Source: Modicisalibacter sp049808615 (GTDB lineage Bacteria > Pseudomonadota > Gammaproteobacteria > Pseudomonadales > Halomonadaceae). From it: 64,000 nucleotides of DNA. Below, piece after piece: positions 15,359 to 25,106 of this stretch. A model generated the notes under the pieces. It searched no databases and was not told the DNA's origin. It saw nothing but the letters and a program-made list of their open reading frames with translations. Numbering within the stretch: position 1 is the stretch's first letter; every line of letters begins with the position of its first letter. The position numbers were made by a program, and so were the translations under genes. The DNA is taken from assembly GCF_049808615.1 (NCBI RefSeq), contig NZ_JBNCAN010000025.1:1-64000 (forward strand). The letters are read 5' to 3'.

Positions 15359-16585
15359 TCAGCTCGCGAAGCTGACGTTTGCCCCCGAAACCTGCTTTTC
15401 CGGGCCCTTGGCATTCGGACGAATATCGAAATCGAAGATCCCCGTGGGGATCGCCAAGGTACAGCAGGCATTGGGAATATCGACGATGCCGGCGATGTGT
15501 CCTTCCACGGGTGCCGTACTGAGCAGGGTATACACCTGTTCGCCGGTATAGCCGAACTTCTTCAGGTACTCGATCGCATTGAGGCAGGCACGGCGATAGG
15601 CGACGTGGGCATCGAGATAGTACTGCTCACCACTATGTTCATCGACGGAGATGCCTTCGAAGACGATGTAGTCCGAAAACTGAGGGTCGATTCGGCTCGG
15701 CATGAAGATCGGATTGGTCACCCCGTATTTGTTGACGCCATCCTTGATGATATCGACTCCGATATCGAGGAAGCCGGCCATTTCGATACCGCCGCAGAAG
15801 GTGATCTCGCCGTCGCCCTGGGACCAGTGGATATCGCCCATGGAGAGACCGCCACCCTTGACGTAGACCGGGAAATAAATGCGCGAGCCCCGGGAGAGAT
15901 TCTTGATGTCGCAGTTACCGCCATGCTCGCGTGGCGGAACGGTACGCCATGCTTCCGCTGCGGCCTTGCTGGCGGCACCGGACTCCATCTGCCCCATCAG
16001 GGCGGTGTCTGCATAGGGAGGCGCGGCCAGGGGAGGAACCCGGTCAGGGTTGGTGGCGATCAATGCCGCTTCGCGTTTGTTGGCCGTCTCGAGCAGCTTG
16101 CGATCGGGCAGACAACCGATTAGCCCAGGGTGGATGATGCCTGGCCAGCGTACGCCGGGGACATGACGCGAACTGGTGAAAATGCCGTGAAAATCCCAGC
16201 AGGACTTGAAGGCATTCGGGTAATGCTCAACCAGGAAGCTTCCGCCATTTTCCTTGGCAAAGACACCGTTGAAGCCCCAGGGAGAATCCGGCAAGGCACC
16301 GACATCGAGTATGTCGACGACCAGTAGATCGCCGGGTTCGGCACCCTCCACGCCAAAGGGACCACTGAGGTAATGCACCTTGGTGAGATCGACATCGCGG
16401 ATGTCGTTGGCGGAGTCGTTGTTGTCTATCTGGCCGCCTGTCCAGTCGTAGGTTTCCACGCGGAAGACATCGCCGGGCTTGAACTGCTCGACCATGGGGA
16501 TGTCCGGATGCCATCGATTATGGGTCTTTGTGTCTTGTTCCTCGGGGCTTTTGTTTAGCTCCACTTTGAAGGCTGTATGAGTCAT
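15359..16585 (-). CDS. fmdA: Formamidase (acetamidase/formamidase family)
   Basis: A 408-residue amidase, essentially the length of Methylophilus FmdA (about 407). It hydrolyses formamide to formate and ammonia in the cytoplasm. Visible family motifs are PGDVFRVETYDWTGGQIDNN, HYLSGPFGVEGAEPGDLLVV, the long PGIIHPGLIGCLP region, GDIHWSQGDGEITFCGGIEM and the C-terminal CCTLAIPTGIFDFDI. It heads the fmdA-amiS-fmdB group; the 255 bases upstream (to 16840) must hold the promoter. No sigma-54 box (GG-N10-GC) was found there by eye. Confidence 0.92.
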   Translation of the reverse strand: MTHTAFKVELNKSPEEQDTKTHNRWHPDIPMVEQFKPGDVFRVETYDWTGGQIDNNDSANDIRDVDLTKVHYLSGPFGVEGAEPGDLLVVDILDVGALPDSPWGFNGVFAKENGGSFLVEHYPNAFKSCWDFHGIFTSSRHVPGVRWPGIIHPGLIGCLPDRKLLETANKREAALIATNPDRVPPLAAPPYADTALMGQMESGAASKAAAEAWRTVPPREHGGNCDIKNLSRGSRIYFPVYVKGGGLSMGDIHWSQGDGEITFCGGIEMAGFLDIGVDIIKDGVNKYGVTNPIFMPSRIDPQFSDYIVFEGISVDEHSGEQYYLDAHVAYRRACLNAIEYLKKFGYTGEQVYTLLSTAPVEGHIAGIVDIPNACCTLAIPTGIFDFDIRPNAKGPEKQVSGANVSFAS

Positions 16586-16840
16586 GGCGTGCCTCGTTAT
16601 CTGAGTTCTGGCATGGACCGATCCGCTGCGATGAAATTGAACGAGCCTTTTAATTCCAGGTCGTTGCGATCATCTTCTTAACATGGCGCAAGCAACAACC
16701 GCATTTTCAGGTATAGCCGTGAATCTTTGTGACAACATGATTATTTATTTAACGAAAAAGTATTGAGCTGCTGGGTTTTGATTGAATATATGCCACTTTT
16801 GTAAAGGACAGGCCGTTCTTTATATCCCAGGGAGGGTTCA

Positions 16841-18754
16841 ATGGTCTCGATACATCAAAAGGCGTCGCGTCGTGGTCAGCCATCGCGCAAGCGCTGGTGG
16901 CTAGTTCCGCTCGGGTTGGCCATCCTGGCAGGTCTACTAGTCGTTGCCTGGCTATGGGCTCTGCCGTATTACATCGAGCAACGCCTTGTGTCGACGTTCT
17001 CCTCCATCACGGGGCGCGAAGTCAGCATGAAGCATGTTGCGGTCAATCCATTTACAGCCACATTGACGCTCGAGGATTTTCGCATCGCCGGCCAGGACCA
17101 GATCCCAGTACTGTCCAGCGACAAGGTCATGGCGGATGTCCAGTGGCGCTCGCTCTGGTCGCCGGGCTGGCGCCTCGCGCAGCTGGATCTTCAGTCGCCG
17201 CGCCTGCAGCTCATCTGGCGGGAAAACGGCGACTGGAACCTCGTCGAAATGCTCGCGAGTGACGACAAGAACAAAAGTAAGGATAAGAAACCCACCCCCA
17301 TACTGATCGAGCGAATCACTGCCGGCGGTGGCCGATTCGATTGGATCAATCGGCGTATCGATAAGCCGGTCACGCTCTCCTTCGAACAGGTAAGCCTTGA
17401 TGCCGAGGATTATGACAATACCTCCGATGCACCTTTTACATTGCAGAGCCAATCCCGTCTCGCCGGGGCAGCGTTGAGTGCCAAAGGCAAGATGGGGTTC
17501 GCCCCCTGGAAGCTGGACGTTGACCTCACGGCGGACGAGCTACCGCTGGCCACGCTTTCGGATTATCTGTCCAAAGTGGTGAGAGCCCGGGTGAATTCCG
17601 GCATGTTGACCACGCAAGCTCGGATGCAGGCGGGGGAAGCAACGGATGCCGGTTTGCGTATCACGGGCCAGAGTGAACTACATGAAATCGAGATGCTGGA
17701 GCCTGACGGCGATCAGCCGATTGCCAGAGCAGAACGAATGAATATCGACGAGTTCCTGTTCGAGCTCGATCGACCGCGTCTCGAGGCCGGACGCATGACC
17801 CTCCAGCAGCCCTGGGCCGAGGTAATCATCAATGAGCGAATGGGTACCAATCTCACTGCCTGGCTACCGCCGAAAGAGCAGAGCACGTCAAAAAAGAGCA
17901 CGGGGAGTAACGGTAAGCAACAATCACCTTCGATGCGCTATGCCCTCGATGATCTTGTCGTAAAAGAGGGGACGATGACATTCGCCGATCGGCATTTGCC
18001 CGAGCCCTTTAAGATCGACTTTTCGGCGCTTGAAGGTAAATGGAAAGGGTTATCTTCGTCTCAGCAGGGGGGCGGCGAGCTGTCCCTGGAAGGCCAGGTG
18101 TCCGATGGCGCGCCACTGAGTATCGAGGGCCGTTATGATCCGCTGAGCGACCCCTGGCAAGGCAATCTCGATATACATGTCGAACGCATGCGTCTGACCA
18201 CCTTTGCGCCTTACCTGCGTCGGTTTGCCGGTTATGAAATAGAGAGAGGGGAGGTCTCCCTGGGACTCGATTACCGTCTCGAGGATGGGCGGTTGAACAC
18301 CAACAATCAGCTGGTATTGCGTCGGATCCGGCTAGGGGAACAGGTCGACCCCACCGCGACGGAGCTACCGGTCAAGACGTTGATCGGCGTGCTACGTAAC
18401 GACGACGGCACTATCGAGCTCGAAATTCCCATGACCATACCGCTGGATAAATCCGGTTCCATCGAATTTGGGGACATCGCCGGCCAGGCTATCCGCAAGG
18501 CGCTGCAAAATCTGATTTCTTCACCGATCGAAACCCTCGGTGAGGTGGTGCAGGGCGGTAGTGACAACGATAACGATAGCGACAATAGCGGCAGCGCCGA
18601 CGATGGTGGCAATGAGAATGTCAGTAATGACAATGGCGGTAGCGAGGGGGGCAATCGCAACGAGGGCGAGTCCAGCAGTGGCAATGATGGTGCAAGCAAT
18701 GAACCTCAAGAAGATTCCCAAAGTCTGTATAGGAGACTCCAGACGCCAAATTGA
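16841..18754 (+). CDS. DUF748/AsmA-like membrane-anchored protein
   Basis: A 637-residue protein with one N-terminal membrane anchor (about residues 23-44) and a long periplasmic part of the DUF748/AsmA-like type. It shows SSITGREVSMKHVAVNPFTA, VQWRSLWSPGWRLAQLDLQS and later DLVVKEGTMTFADRHLPEPF, a repeat-like beta architecture expected to form a lipid-transport groove. The last 85 residues are low-complexity, rich in D, N, G, S and E. Such proteins are thought to act in envelope lipid homeostasis. It has its own upstream region and precedes nfeD by 57 bases, with a small dyad at 18774-18794 between them. Confidence 0.8.
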   Translation: MVSIHQKASRRGQPSRKRWWLVPLGLAILAGLLVVAWLWALPYYIEQRLVSTFSSITGREVSMKHVAVNPFTATLTLEDFRIAGQDQIPVLSSDKVMADVQWRSLWSPGWRLAQLDLQSPRLQLIWRENGDWNLVEMLASDDKNKSKDKKPTPILIERITAGGGRFDWINRRIDKPVTLSFEQVSLDAEDYDNTSDAPFTLQSQSRLAGAALSAKGKMGFAPWKLDVDLTADELPLATLSDYLSKVVRARVNSGMLTTQARMQAGEATDAGLRITGQSELHEIEMLEPDGDQPIARAERMNIDEFLFELDRPRLEAGRMTLQQPWAEVIINERMGTNLTAWLPPKEQSTSKKSTGSNGKQQSPSMRYALDDLVVKEGTMTFADRHLPEPFKIDFSALEGKWKGLSSSQQGGGELSLEGQVSDGAPLSIEGRYDPLSDPWQGNLDIHVERMRLTTFAPYLRRFAGYEIERGEVSLGLDYRLEDGRLNTNNQLVLRRIRLGEQVDPTATELPVKTLIGVLRNDDGTIELEIPMTIPLDKSGSIEFGDIAGQAIRKALQNLISSPIETLGEVVQGGSDNDNDSDNSGSADDGGNENVSNDNGGSEGGNRNEGESSSGNDGASNEPQEDSQSLYRRLQTPN

Positions 18755-18773
18755 CCGTGCCACAACAATAGTA

Positions 18774-18794
18774 GCTAGCTTATAAGCAGCTAGC
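18774..18794 (+). terminator. Weak hairpin between the DUF748 gene and nfeD
   Basis: GCTAGCT and AGCTAGC form a perfect 7-bp stem around a 7-base loop, followed by GGTTTC. The T-run is poor, so this may be an attenuating hairpin rather than a full terminator. Confidence 0.3.
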
Positions 18795-18811
18795 GGTTTC
18801 ATGAGGGCACC

Positions 18812-20296
18812 ATGCCGGATATGCGCCAGCTTTTGAACAATCGCTATCGTCTCCTATGGCTGCTTTGCCTGCTCAGCGGCGTATTGCTCGCCTATATAGC
18901 CAGCGCTCAGGAACAAGACGAGCGCCGAAGCGCTCTAGTGATGACCATCGATGGCAGTATCAGCCCCGCGTCCAGCGATTATTTCCAGCGTGGCCTGGAA
19001 ATAGCTGACGAGCAGAACGTCGCACTGGTGATTCTTCAACTCGATACCCCGGGCGGGTTGGACTCGTCGATGCGCGACATGATCAGCGCCATGCTCGCCT
19101 CCAAGGTGCCGATAGCGGTGTATGTTTCGCCTGCTGGCGCCCGCGCCGCCAGTGCCGGTACCTATCTACTGCTGGCAAGCCACGTGGCCGCCATGGCGCC
19201 CTCGACCCATCTCGGCTCGGCAACTCCGGTGCAGCTTGGTGGCGGGGGACTGCCGGGTGTGGAAGAGGACGATCCCGAGCAGTCAGAGCCATCCGATCAG
19301 ACCGAAGAGCAATCCTCAGGCGATGGGCAACAAGGTGAACTGCAGGGTCAAGGACAGGGAGAGGCCCCGCAAGAGAGCGGTGATGGTAAACGGCGTGGCG
19401 AGACGGCCATGGAGCGCAAGGTGCTCGAGGACGCGGTAGCCTATATTCGCAGCCTGGCCGAACGTCATGGTCGCAACGCCGAATGGGCCGAACGCGCAGT
19501 GCGCGATGCGGTGAATCTCACCGCCCGGGAAGCCCTGGAGCAGAACGTGGCCGATGTAGTGGCCTCGGACGTAGAAGACTTGCTGACGCAGATCGATGGG
19601 CGAGAAGTCGTCATGACGGGTGGCAGCGAGACACTGCAAACCGCCGATCTGACCATTGAGCGCTTCGATCCGGATTGGCGCACCGAACTCTTGTCGATCA
19701 TTGCCGATCCCAATATTGCCTACTTCCTGATGATCATCGGCCTTTACGGCCTGATCTTCGAGTTGATCAATCCGGGCGCCCTGGTGCCGGGCACCATCGG
19801 CGCTATCTGCTTGTTGCTGGCACTGTTTGCCTTTCAGGTACTGCCGGTCAACTATGCGGGGCTGGCGTTGGTACTCTTGGGGCTGGGATTGATCGTCGGC
19901 GAGGCGTTGATGCCGAGTTTCGGTATTCTCGGTATCGGCGGCATTGTAGCCTTCGTCGTGGGCTCGATAATTCTGATGGATGATCGAAATATGGCCGTGT
20001 CGATTCCCTTGATAGCGGGTGTGGCCTTGGTGGCCTCGGGGTTGTTGCTATGGGTGATGCTGCGCTTCATGGGGCTACGCAAGCGCCCCCCGCGCACCGG
20101 AGAGGAGGAGATGATCGGCGCAACGGCAATCGCCCTGGAGGATTTTGATCATCAAGGGCATGTGCGGCTGCGCGGTGAGCGCTGGAACGCGCGCAGCGGT
20201 GAAACGGTGCGCAAGGATCAGCGCTTGAAGGTGATGGCGATCGATGGATTGACCGTCGAAGTGGCGCCTATCGACAGTGAAGCGTCGACATCATGA
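18812..20296 (+). CDS. nfeD: NfeD-family membrane serine protease
   Basis: A 494-residue full-length NfeD (ClpP-class plus NfeD domains). After a signal/anchor come IDGSISPASSDYFQRGLE, LDTPGGLDSSMRDMI and the catalytic Ser in GARAASAGTYLLLAS. The general-base Lys follows in AMERKVLEDAVAYIR. About 50 residues of acidic, Gln-rich low complexity lie between the two catalytic segments. Then come four or five membrane helices from residue about 305 and a C-terminal OB-like NfeD domain (IGATAIALEDFDHQGHVRLR). Partner stomatin-like protein is encoded next, overlapping as ATGA; these pairs act on membrane protein quality control. Confidence 0.88.
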   Translation: MPDMRQLLNNRYRLLWLLCLLSGVLLAYIASAQEQDERRSALVMTIDGSISPASSDYFQRGLEIADEQNVALVILQLDTPGGLDSSMRDMISAMLASKVPIAVYVSPAGARAASAGTYLLLASHVAAMAPSTHLGSATPVQLGGGGLPGVEEDDPEQSEPSDQTEEQSSGDGQQGELQGQGQGEAPQESGDGKRRGETAMERKVLEDAVAYIRSLAERHGRNAEWAERAVRDAVNLTAREALEQNVADVVASDVEDLLTQIDGREVVMTGGSETLQTADLTIERFDPDWRTELLSIIADPNIAYFLMIIGLYGLIFELINPGALVPGTIGAICLLLALFAFQVLPVNYAGLALVLLGLGLIVGEALMPSFGILGIGGIVAFVVGSIILMDDRNMAVSIPLIAGVALVASGLLLWVMLRFMGLRKRPPRTGEEEMIGATAIALEDFDHQGHVRLRGERWNARSGETVRKDQRLKVMAIDGLTVEVAPIDSEASTS

Positions 20297-20343
20297 ATGC
20301 ATTCATTCAGCCTCTGCTCGAGGCGGTCCAAGGAGGTGTTTCC

Positions 20344-21159
20344 ATGTGGGTATCCTATCTCGTTCCCGTGGTGCTGGTGCTGTTGTTGCTGGCCGCCTCG
20401 ATTCGCATTCTGCCGGAATACAAGCGCGGTGTGGTGTTCTTCCTGGGACGCTTCCAGGCGGTCAAGGGCCCGGGTCTGTTCATCATTATTCCCATCATCC
20501 AGAAGATGGAAGTGGTCGATCTACGAGTGATCACCATGGACGTGCCGGAGCAGGACGTGATCTCTCGGGACAACGTCACCGTGAAGGTGAATGCGGTGCT
20601 CTATTTCCGTGTTGTCGATCCTGAGAAAGCGATCATCCAGGTCGAGCATTTCACTATCGCCACTAGCCAACTGGCCCAGACCACGCTGCGTTCCGTGCTG
20701 GGCAAGCACGATCTCGACGAGATGCTTTCCGAGCGGGACAAGCTCAACGATGATATCCAGGAGATCATCGATACCCAGACCGAGGAGTGGGGCATCAAGG
20801 TCGCCAATGTGGAGATCAAGCACGTCGATCTCGACGAGAGCATGATTCGCGCCATCGCTCGCCAGGCGGAAGCGGAACGCGAACGCCGCGCCAAGGTCAT
20901 CCATGCCGAGGGCGAACTCCAGGCTTCGCAGAAGCTGGTCGAGGCAGCCAACGTCATGTCCGAGAATTCGGCGGCGCTACAGTTGCGCTACCTGCAGACC
21001 ATGAGCGATATGAGCAACAAGAACGCTTCGACCATCTTCTTCCCGCTACCGCTGGATATCATGGACGTCTTCAAGTCGATGAGTAAGGGCGGTATCTCCA
21101 AGCCGTCATCGACTCGCGAGCCAGGCAGCGATGATGGTTCCACACCCAAAGAGTCTTGA
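20344..21159 (+). CDS. Slipin (stomatin/SPFH-family) protein
   Basis: A 271-residue membrane-anchored SPFH protein. It has an N-terminal helix (MWVSYLVPVVLVLLLLAASI), then ILPEYKRGVVFFLGRFQAVK, the conserved DLRVITMDVPEQDVISRDNV, and ALYFRV-type strand VLYFRVVDPEKAI. A coiled-coil follows (RAIARQAEAERERRAKVIHA). It forms oligomers and partners NfeD. ATG 20344 is preceded by AAGGAGGTG at ideal spacing; an upstream ATG at 20293 overlaps the nfeD stop as ATGA but has no ribosome site and would add 17 residues. Both could be used. Confidence 0.88.
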   Translation: MWVSYLVPVVLVLLLLAASIRILPEYKRGVVFFLGRFQAVKGPGLFIIIPIIQKMEVVDLRVITMDVPEQDVISRDNVTVKVNAVLYFRVVDPEKAIIQVEHFTIATSQLAQTTLRSVLGKHDLDEMLSERDKLNDDIQEIIDTQTEEWGIKVANVEIKHVDLDESMIRAIARQAEAERERRAKVIHAEGELQASQKLVEAANVMSENSAALQLRYLQTMSDMSNKNASTIFFPLPLDIMDVFKSMSKGGISKPSSTREPGSDDGSTPKES

Positions 21160-21198
21160 TACCTGATGGCTTGTTTCCAGTGAGCAATCCGGTCAGGC

Positions 21199-22140
21199 TT
21201 GGAGCCGGACCGGATTGCCGCTGAGGATGCCTTGTTTTCCACTCTCTCCTATCGCCAGAAGGGCTTGCTGCTGACCGCGGCGGGACCGTTGATCATTTCC
21301 CCGGATGCGCTGCTGATCAAGCTGATCGGCCTGCCGGACAGCCAGATGCTGTTCTGGCGCGGGCTGCTGACGGCCTTGGGGTTTTTGACGATCGTGGTGT
21401 TGCGCAGTGGGCGTTATACCGTTATCAAATTCAGGCGTTGCGGTTGGGTAGGTCTTGGTGTGGCGGCACTGTTTACGTTGTCGAATTACGGCTTCGTGCT
21501 CGGCAATCAGTACACCAAGGGCGGCAATGTGCTGATGATTCTCGCCGGGGCACCGTTGATCGCGGCACTGCTATCGCGCTTTTTTCTCAAGGAACTCCTG
21601 CCGCTGCGTACTTGGATCGCCATCGGGCTATGCCTGCTGGGTACTTCGTTGATCGTCTTCGACGACGCCGGGGCCGGTTCCTGGATCGGTAACGCCTTTG
21701 CCCTGTTAGCGGCGTTTTCCCTGGCAGCCAACTTCACCTTGTGTCGTACCCGTCCCGGCGTCGACATGAGCCCGATGCTGACTCTGGCGGGGTTGATGGT
21801 GGCGGCAACGGCACCACTGTTTGCCAGCGGTGGGCTGGCGTTACCCAATCCCGATCAAGCGGGGTGGCTGATATTGTTATGTCTGATCCTCATCCCCATG
21901 GGATTTACCTTGATTCAGCGCGGCCCGCTTTACCTGCCTTCTGCCGAGGTCAGTCTGCTGTTTCTACTGGAAACCGTCGCCGGCACCCTTTGGGTGTGGT
22001 GGGCGCTGGGCGAGCAGCCTTCGAGCCTGGCCTTCGCCGGCGGTGCCCTGATCATCGGTACGCTGCTGATCAAGGGGCTGATCGATCGCCGCCGCGAGAA
22101 GCGTTTACGCGCCGCGCTCGAACCTATCGGGATGAAGTGA
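21199..22140 (+). CDS. EamA-family (DMT) drug/metabolite exporter
   Basis: A 313-residue protein with ten hydrophobic segments in two EamA repeats. The first ends near FDDAGAGSWIG; the second starts ALLAAFSLAANFTLCR. It shows the FWRGLLTALGF segment after helix 1, common in the family. Substrate cannot be predicted. No ATG lies in frame near the start; the TTG at 21199 gives the expected length. It is 39 bases downstream of the slipin gene. Confidence 0.8.
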   Translation: MEPDRIAAEDALFSTLSYRQKGLLLTAAGPLIISPDALLIKLIGLPDSQMLFWRGLLTALGFLTIVVLRSGRYTVIKFRRCGWVGLGVAALFTLSNYGFVLGNQYTKGGNVLMILAGAPLIAALLSRFFLKELLPLRTWIAIGLCLLGTSLIVFDDAGAGSWIGNAFALLAAFSLAANFTLCRTRPGVDMSPMLTLAGLMVAATAPLFASGGLALPNPDQAGWLILLCLILIPMGFTLIQRGPLYLPSAEVSLLFLLETVAGTLWVWWALGEQPSSLAFAGGALIIGTLLIKGLIDRRREKRLRAALEPIGMK

Positions 22141-22268
22141 TGCTTGCGAGCTGCTAGAATGCGCGGCTCTTATTTCCCCTGAATGTATATCCATCACCTT
22201 GTCGTTCGTCGCAGCAGGGCGCCCGCGCTGCATACGGTATAGCGCACGACAACCCAACGGAACCGAGA

Positions 22269-23759
22269 ATGATTCGATCCATCCGCCACTCCTGGTTTTC
22301 CAACATCAAGAACGATTCGCTGGCCGGTATCGTGGTCGCTCTGGCGCTAATCCCGGAGGCCATCGCCTTTTCGATCATTGCCGGGGTCGATCCCAAGGTC
22401 GGCCTCTATGCTTCCTTCTGCATCGCCGTGATCATCGCCTTTGTCGGCGGGCGTCCAGGCATGATCTCGGCGGCCACCGGGGCCATGGCGCTATTGATGG
22501 TCACCCTGGTGAGAGAACACGGCCTGGAGTACCTACTCGCTGCGACCTTGTTGACCGGGGTGCTGCAGATCATCGCCGGCTATTTGCGATTGGCCGATTT
22601 GATGCGCTTCGTCTCTCGCTCGGTGGTGACCGGCTTCGTCAATGCCCTGGCGATCCTTATCTTCATGGCCCAGTTGCCTGAGTTGACCGGTGTCACCTGG
22701 CACGTTTATGCCATGACTGCCGCCGGCCTGGGCATCATCTATCTGTTTCCGCTGCTGCCGAAGATTGGTCGTACAATACCCTCACCGCTCGTATGCATCC
22801 TGGTCTTGACTGCCGTCTACATGGCCAGTGGCATGGATATTCGCACCGTCGGCGACATGGGCGAACTGCCGGATACCCTGCCGGTATTCCTGTGGCCGGA
22901 TGTGCCATTGACCCTCGAAACCCTTCAGATCATCTTCCCCTATTCGGTGATGTTGACAGTGGTCGGCCTGCTGGAATCGATGATGACCGCCACCATCGTC
23001 GACGAACTGACCGATACCCCCAGTGACAAGAACCGCGAATGCAAGGGCCAGGGCATCGCCAACATCGGCTCGGGCCTTCTCGGCGGGATGGCCGGTTGCG
23101 CGATGATCGGCCAGTCGGTAATCAACGTGAAGTCCGGTGGACGTACCCGGCTCTCCACGCTGGTCGCCGGTGTCGTGCTGCTGTTGATGGTGGTGTTCCT
23201 GAGCGACTGGGTGTCGCAGATTCCCATGGCTGCGCTGGTGGCGGTGATGATCATGGTTTCCATCGGCACCTTCAGTTGGGAATCACTGCGCGATCTCAGG
23301 AAACATCCGATGAGTACCAACATCGTCATGGTTGCCACGGTGGTGGTCGTGGTGGCAACGCATAACCTGGCCATCGGGGTGTTCGTCGGTGTATTGCTGG
23401 CATCACTGTTCTTTGCCAACAAGGTGGGGCAGGTGCTCTATATTGGTAACGAGATGAGCGCCGATGGACGTACTCGAGAGTACATTGTAATCGGTCAGGT
23501 GTTCTTCACCTCGGCGGATCGTTTCACCGACGCTTTCGATTTCAAGGAGACCGTCGAGCGTGTGCGTATCGACCTGTCCCGCGCACACTTCTGGGATATC
23601 ACTGCCGTTGGCGCACTGGACAAGGTGGTGATCAAGTTCCGCCGTGAGGGCACCGAGGTCGAAGTGGTGGGCCTGAACGAGGCGAGTGCCACCATCGTCG
23701 ACCGCTTCGCCGTTCACGATAAGCCGGATGCCGTGGAGCAGTTGATGAGCGGCCACTGA
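22269..23759 (+). CDS. SulP-family anion transporter with STAS domain
   Basis: A 496-residue inner-membrane transporter. The first 390 residues form the transport domain with the family signature region SLAGIVVALALIPEAIAFSI and GLYASFCIAVIIAFVGGRPG. The C-terminal 100 residues are a STAS regulatory domain (VIGQVFFTSADRFTDAF, RIDLSRAHFWDITAVGALDK). Substrates in bacteria include sulfate, bicarbonate and dicarboxylates. Only 85 bases separate it from the universal stress protein gene, a common pairing with SulP genes. Confidence 0.9.
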   Translation: MIRSIRHSWFSNIKNDSLAGIVVALALIPEAIAFSIIAGVDPKVGLYASFCIAVIIAFVGGRPGMISAATGAMALLMVTLVREHGLEYLLAATLLTGVLQIIAGYLRLADLMRFVSRSVVTGFVNALAILIFMAQLPELTGVTWHVYAMTAAGLGIIYLFPLLPKIGRTIPSPLVCILVLTAVYMASGMDIRTVGDMGELPDTLPVFLWPDVPLTLETLQIIFPYSVMLTVVGLLESMMTATIVDELTDTPSDKNRECKGQGIANIGSGLLGGMAGCAMIGQSVINVKSGGRTRLSTLVAGVVLLLMVVFLSDWVSQIPMAALVAVMIMVSIGTFSWESLRDLRKHPMSTNIVMVATVVVVVATHNLAIGVFVGVLLASLFFANKVGQVLYIGNEMSADGRTREYIVIGQVFFTSADRFTDAFDFKETVERVRIDLSRAHFWDITAVGALDKVVIKFRREGTEVEVVGLNEASATIVDRFAVHDKPDAVEQLMSGH

Positions 23760-23844
23760 GAGAGCCTGTTCATCGTTGCCAGGATCGGTTAGAAACGTAC
23801 AAAGTGATAGCAAAACGCAAAACGACCAGAAGGGACCGCGCAGC

Positions 23845-24699
23845 ATGAGCGAACACGTAATGGCCTGCATCGATGGCTCGGGTTACTCCGCAGCGGTGAG
23901 CGACTATGCCGTCTGGGCCAGTCAACGCCTCGCGGCACCGCTGACCTTCCTGCATGTGCTGGACAATCATCAGCCTCCGGAGGAAGGCAACTTGTCCGGC
24001 AATATCGGTCTGGGTAGCCGCGAACACCTGCTCGAGGAACTTGCTTCGCTGGATGAGCGTCGTGCGCGCATCGCCCAGGAGCAGGGTAGAACGATGCTTG
24101 ACGCGGCGCGGGAGCGGGCCAGAGAGCAGGGGAATGAGGATCCCCAGGCGCGTCAGCGCAACGGTGAACTGGTCGAGACCCTAAGCGATCTGGAAAGCGA
24201 GATACGCCTGTTGGTGCTGGGCAAGCGCGGAGAGTCGGCTCATCTTGCCAGCGAGCACGTAGGTTCCAACCTGGAGCGGGTAGTGCGCGCGATGCATCGT
24301 CCCATCCTGATGGTGCCGAATGACTATCGAGCGCCGCAGCGCGTGATGGTCGCCTTCGATGGTAGCAAGAGTACTCGCAAGGGAATCGAGATGATCGCTG
24401 CCAGTCCGTTATTCAAGGGGCTGAGTCTTCACATCGTCATGGTCGGGGCGGAGGTGTCCGATTTTCGGGCTCAGCTTGATTGGGCCCTGGATACCCTGAA
24501 GAATGTTGGTTTTGCAGTTCAGGGTGCCATACGCGCAGGGGAGGTAGAGGCAACACTGCGTGCCTATCAACAAGAGCATGCCATCGATCTGCTGGTGATG
24601 GGAGCCTACGGCCATTCGCGCATTCGCCATCTGCTGGTCGGTAGTACCACCTCCGCCATGCTGCGCAAGGCCGATATTCCCTTGCTGCTGCTACGCTGA
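23845..24699 (+). CDS. Universal stress protein with two UspA domains
   Basis: A 284-residue cytoplasmic protein with two tandem UspA domains. Domain 1 begins HVMACIDGSGYSAAVSDYAV; domain 2 begins RVMVAFDGSKSTRKGIEMIA and ends with the ATP-binding pattern LLVMGAYGHSRIRHLLVGST followed by TSAMLR. The G-2x-G-9x-G(S/T) motif in the second domain suggests ATP binding there; domain 1 has a weaker version (VLGKRGESAHLASEHVGSNL). ATG 23845 is chosen because the similarity starts there. Likely co-transcribed with the SulP gene. Confidence 0.88.
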   Translation: MSEHVMACIDGSGYSAAVSDYAVWASQRLAAPLTFLHVLDNHQPPEEGNLSGNIGLGSREHLLEELASLDERRARIAQEQGRTMLDAARERAREQGNEDPQARQRNGELVETLSDLESEIRLLVLGKRGESAHLASEHVGSNLERVVRAMHRPILMVPNDYRAPQRVMVAFDGSKSTRKGIEMIAASPLFKGLSLHIVMVGAEVSDFRAQLDWALDTLKNVGFAVQGAIRAGEVEATLRAYQQEHAIDLLVMGAYGHSRIRHLLVGSTTSAMLRKADIPLLLLR

Positions 24700-24743
24700 T
24701 CTTTTTTACCATCACACCTCATCAACCAAAAAGAGGAACCTGC

Positions 24744-25106
24744 ATGACCCTACAGCGTCACGATACTCAGACCCGCATGAGCCGCGCAGTCATTCACGAT
24801 GGTATCGCCTATCTTTGTGGTCAGGTAGCCGGCCCCGAAGCCCGTGAGGGTGACATCGTCGAGCAGACCCGGAGCATGCTGTCGCGCCTTGATGCACTGC
24901 TCAAGGAGATTGGTTCGGATCGTCAGCACATGATCTCGGCAACGATTTATCTGAAGGATGGCGGTGATATCGCCGCGATGAACGAGGTCTGGGATGCCTG
25001 GGTACCGGAAGGCCATGCGCCGGCGCGCACCTGTGTCGTCGCACCGATGCCGGCGGAGGAACTCAAAGTCGAGATTACCGTGACCGCGGCGATAAAAGGT
25101 TCCTAA
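24744..25106 (+). CDS. RidA-family (YjgF/YER057c/UK114) enamine/imine deaminase
   Basis: A 120-residue protein of the RidA fold. It has SRAVIHDGIAYLCGQVAG at the start, ISATIYLKDGGDIAAMNEVW in the middle and the diagnostic end PARTCVVAPMPAEELKVEIT. The Arg in PARTCV is the catalytic carboxylate-binding residue of RidA proteins, which hydrolyse reactive enamines from PLP enzymes. It converges on the next gene with a 4-base overlap. AAAGAGGAA precedes the ATG. Confidence 0.88.
   Translation: MTLQRHDTQTRMSRAVIHDGIAYLCGQVAGPEAREGDIVEQTRSMLSRLDALLKEIGSDRQHMISATIYLKDGGDIAAMNEVWDAWVPEGHAPARTCVVAPMPAEELKVEITVTAAIKGS

Noticed and set aside
16586..16840. Sigma-54 promoter for the formamidase operon
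   Set aside because: No GG-N10-GC element was found on the minus strand; the promoter type is unknown.
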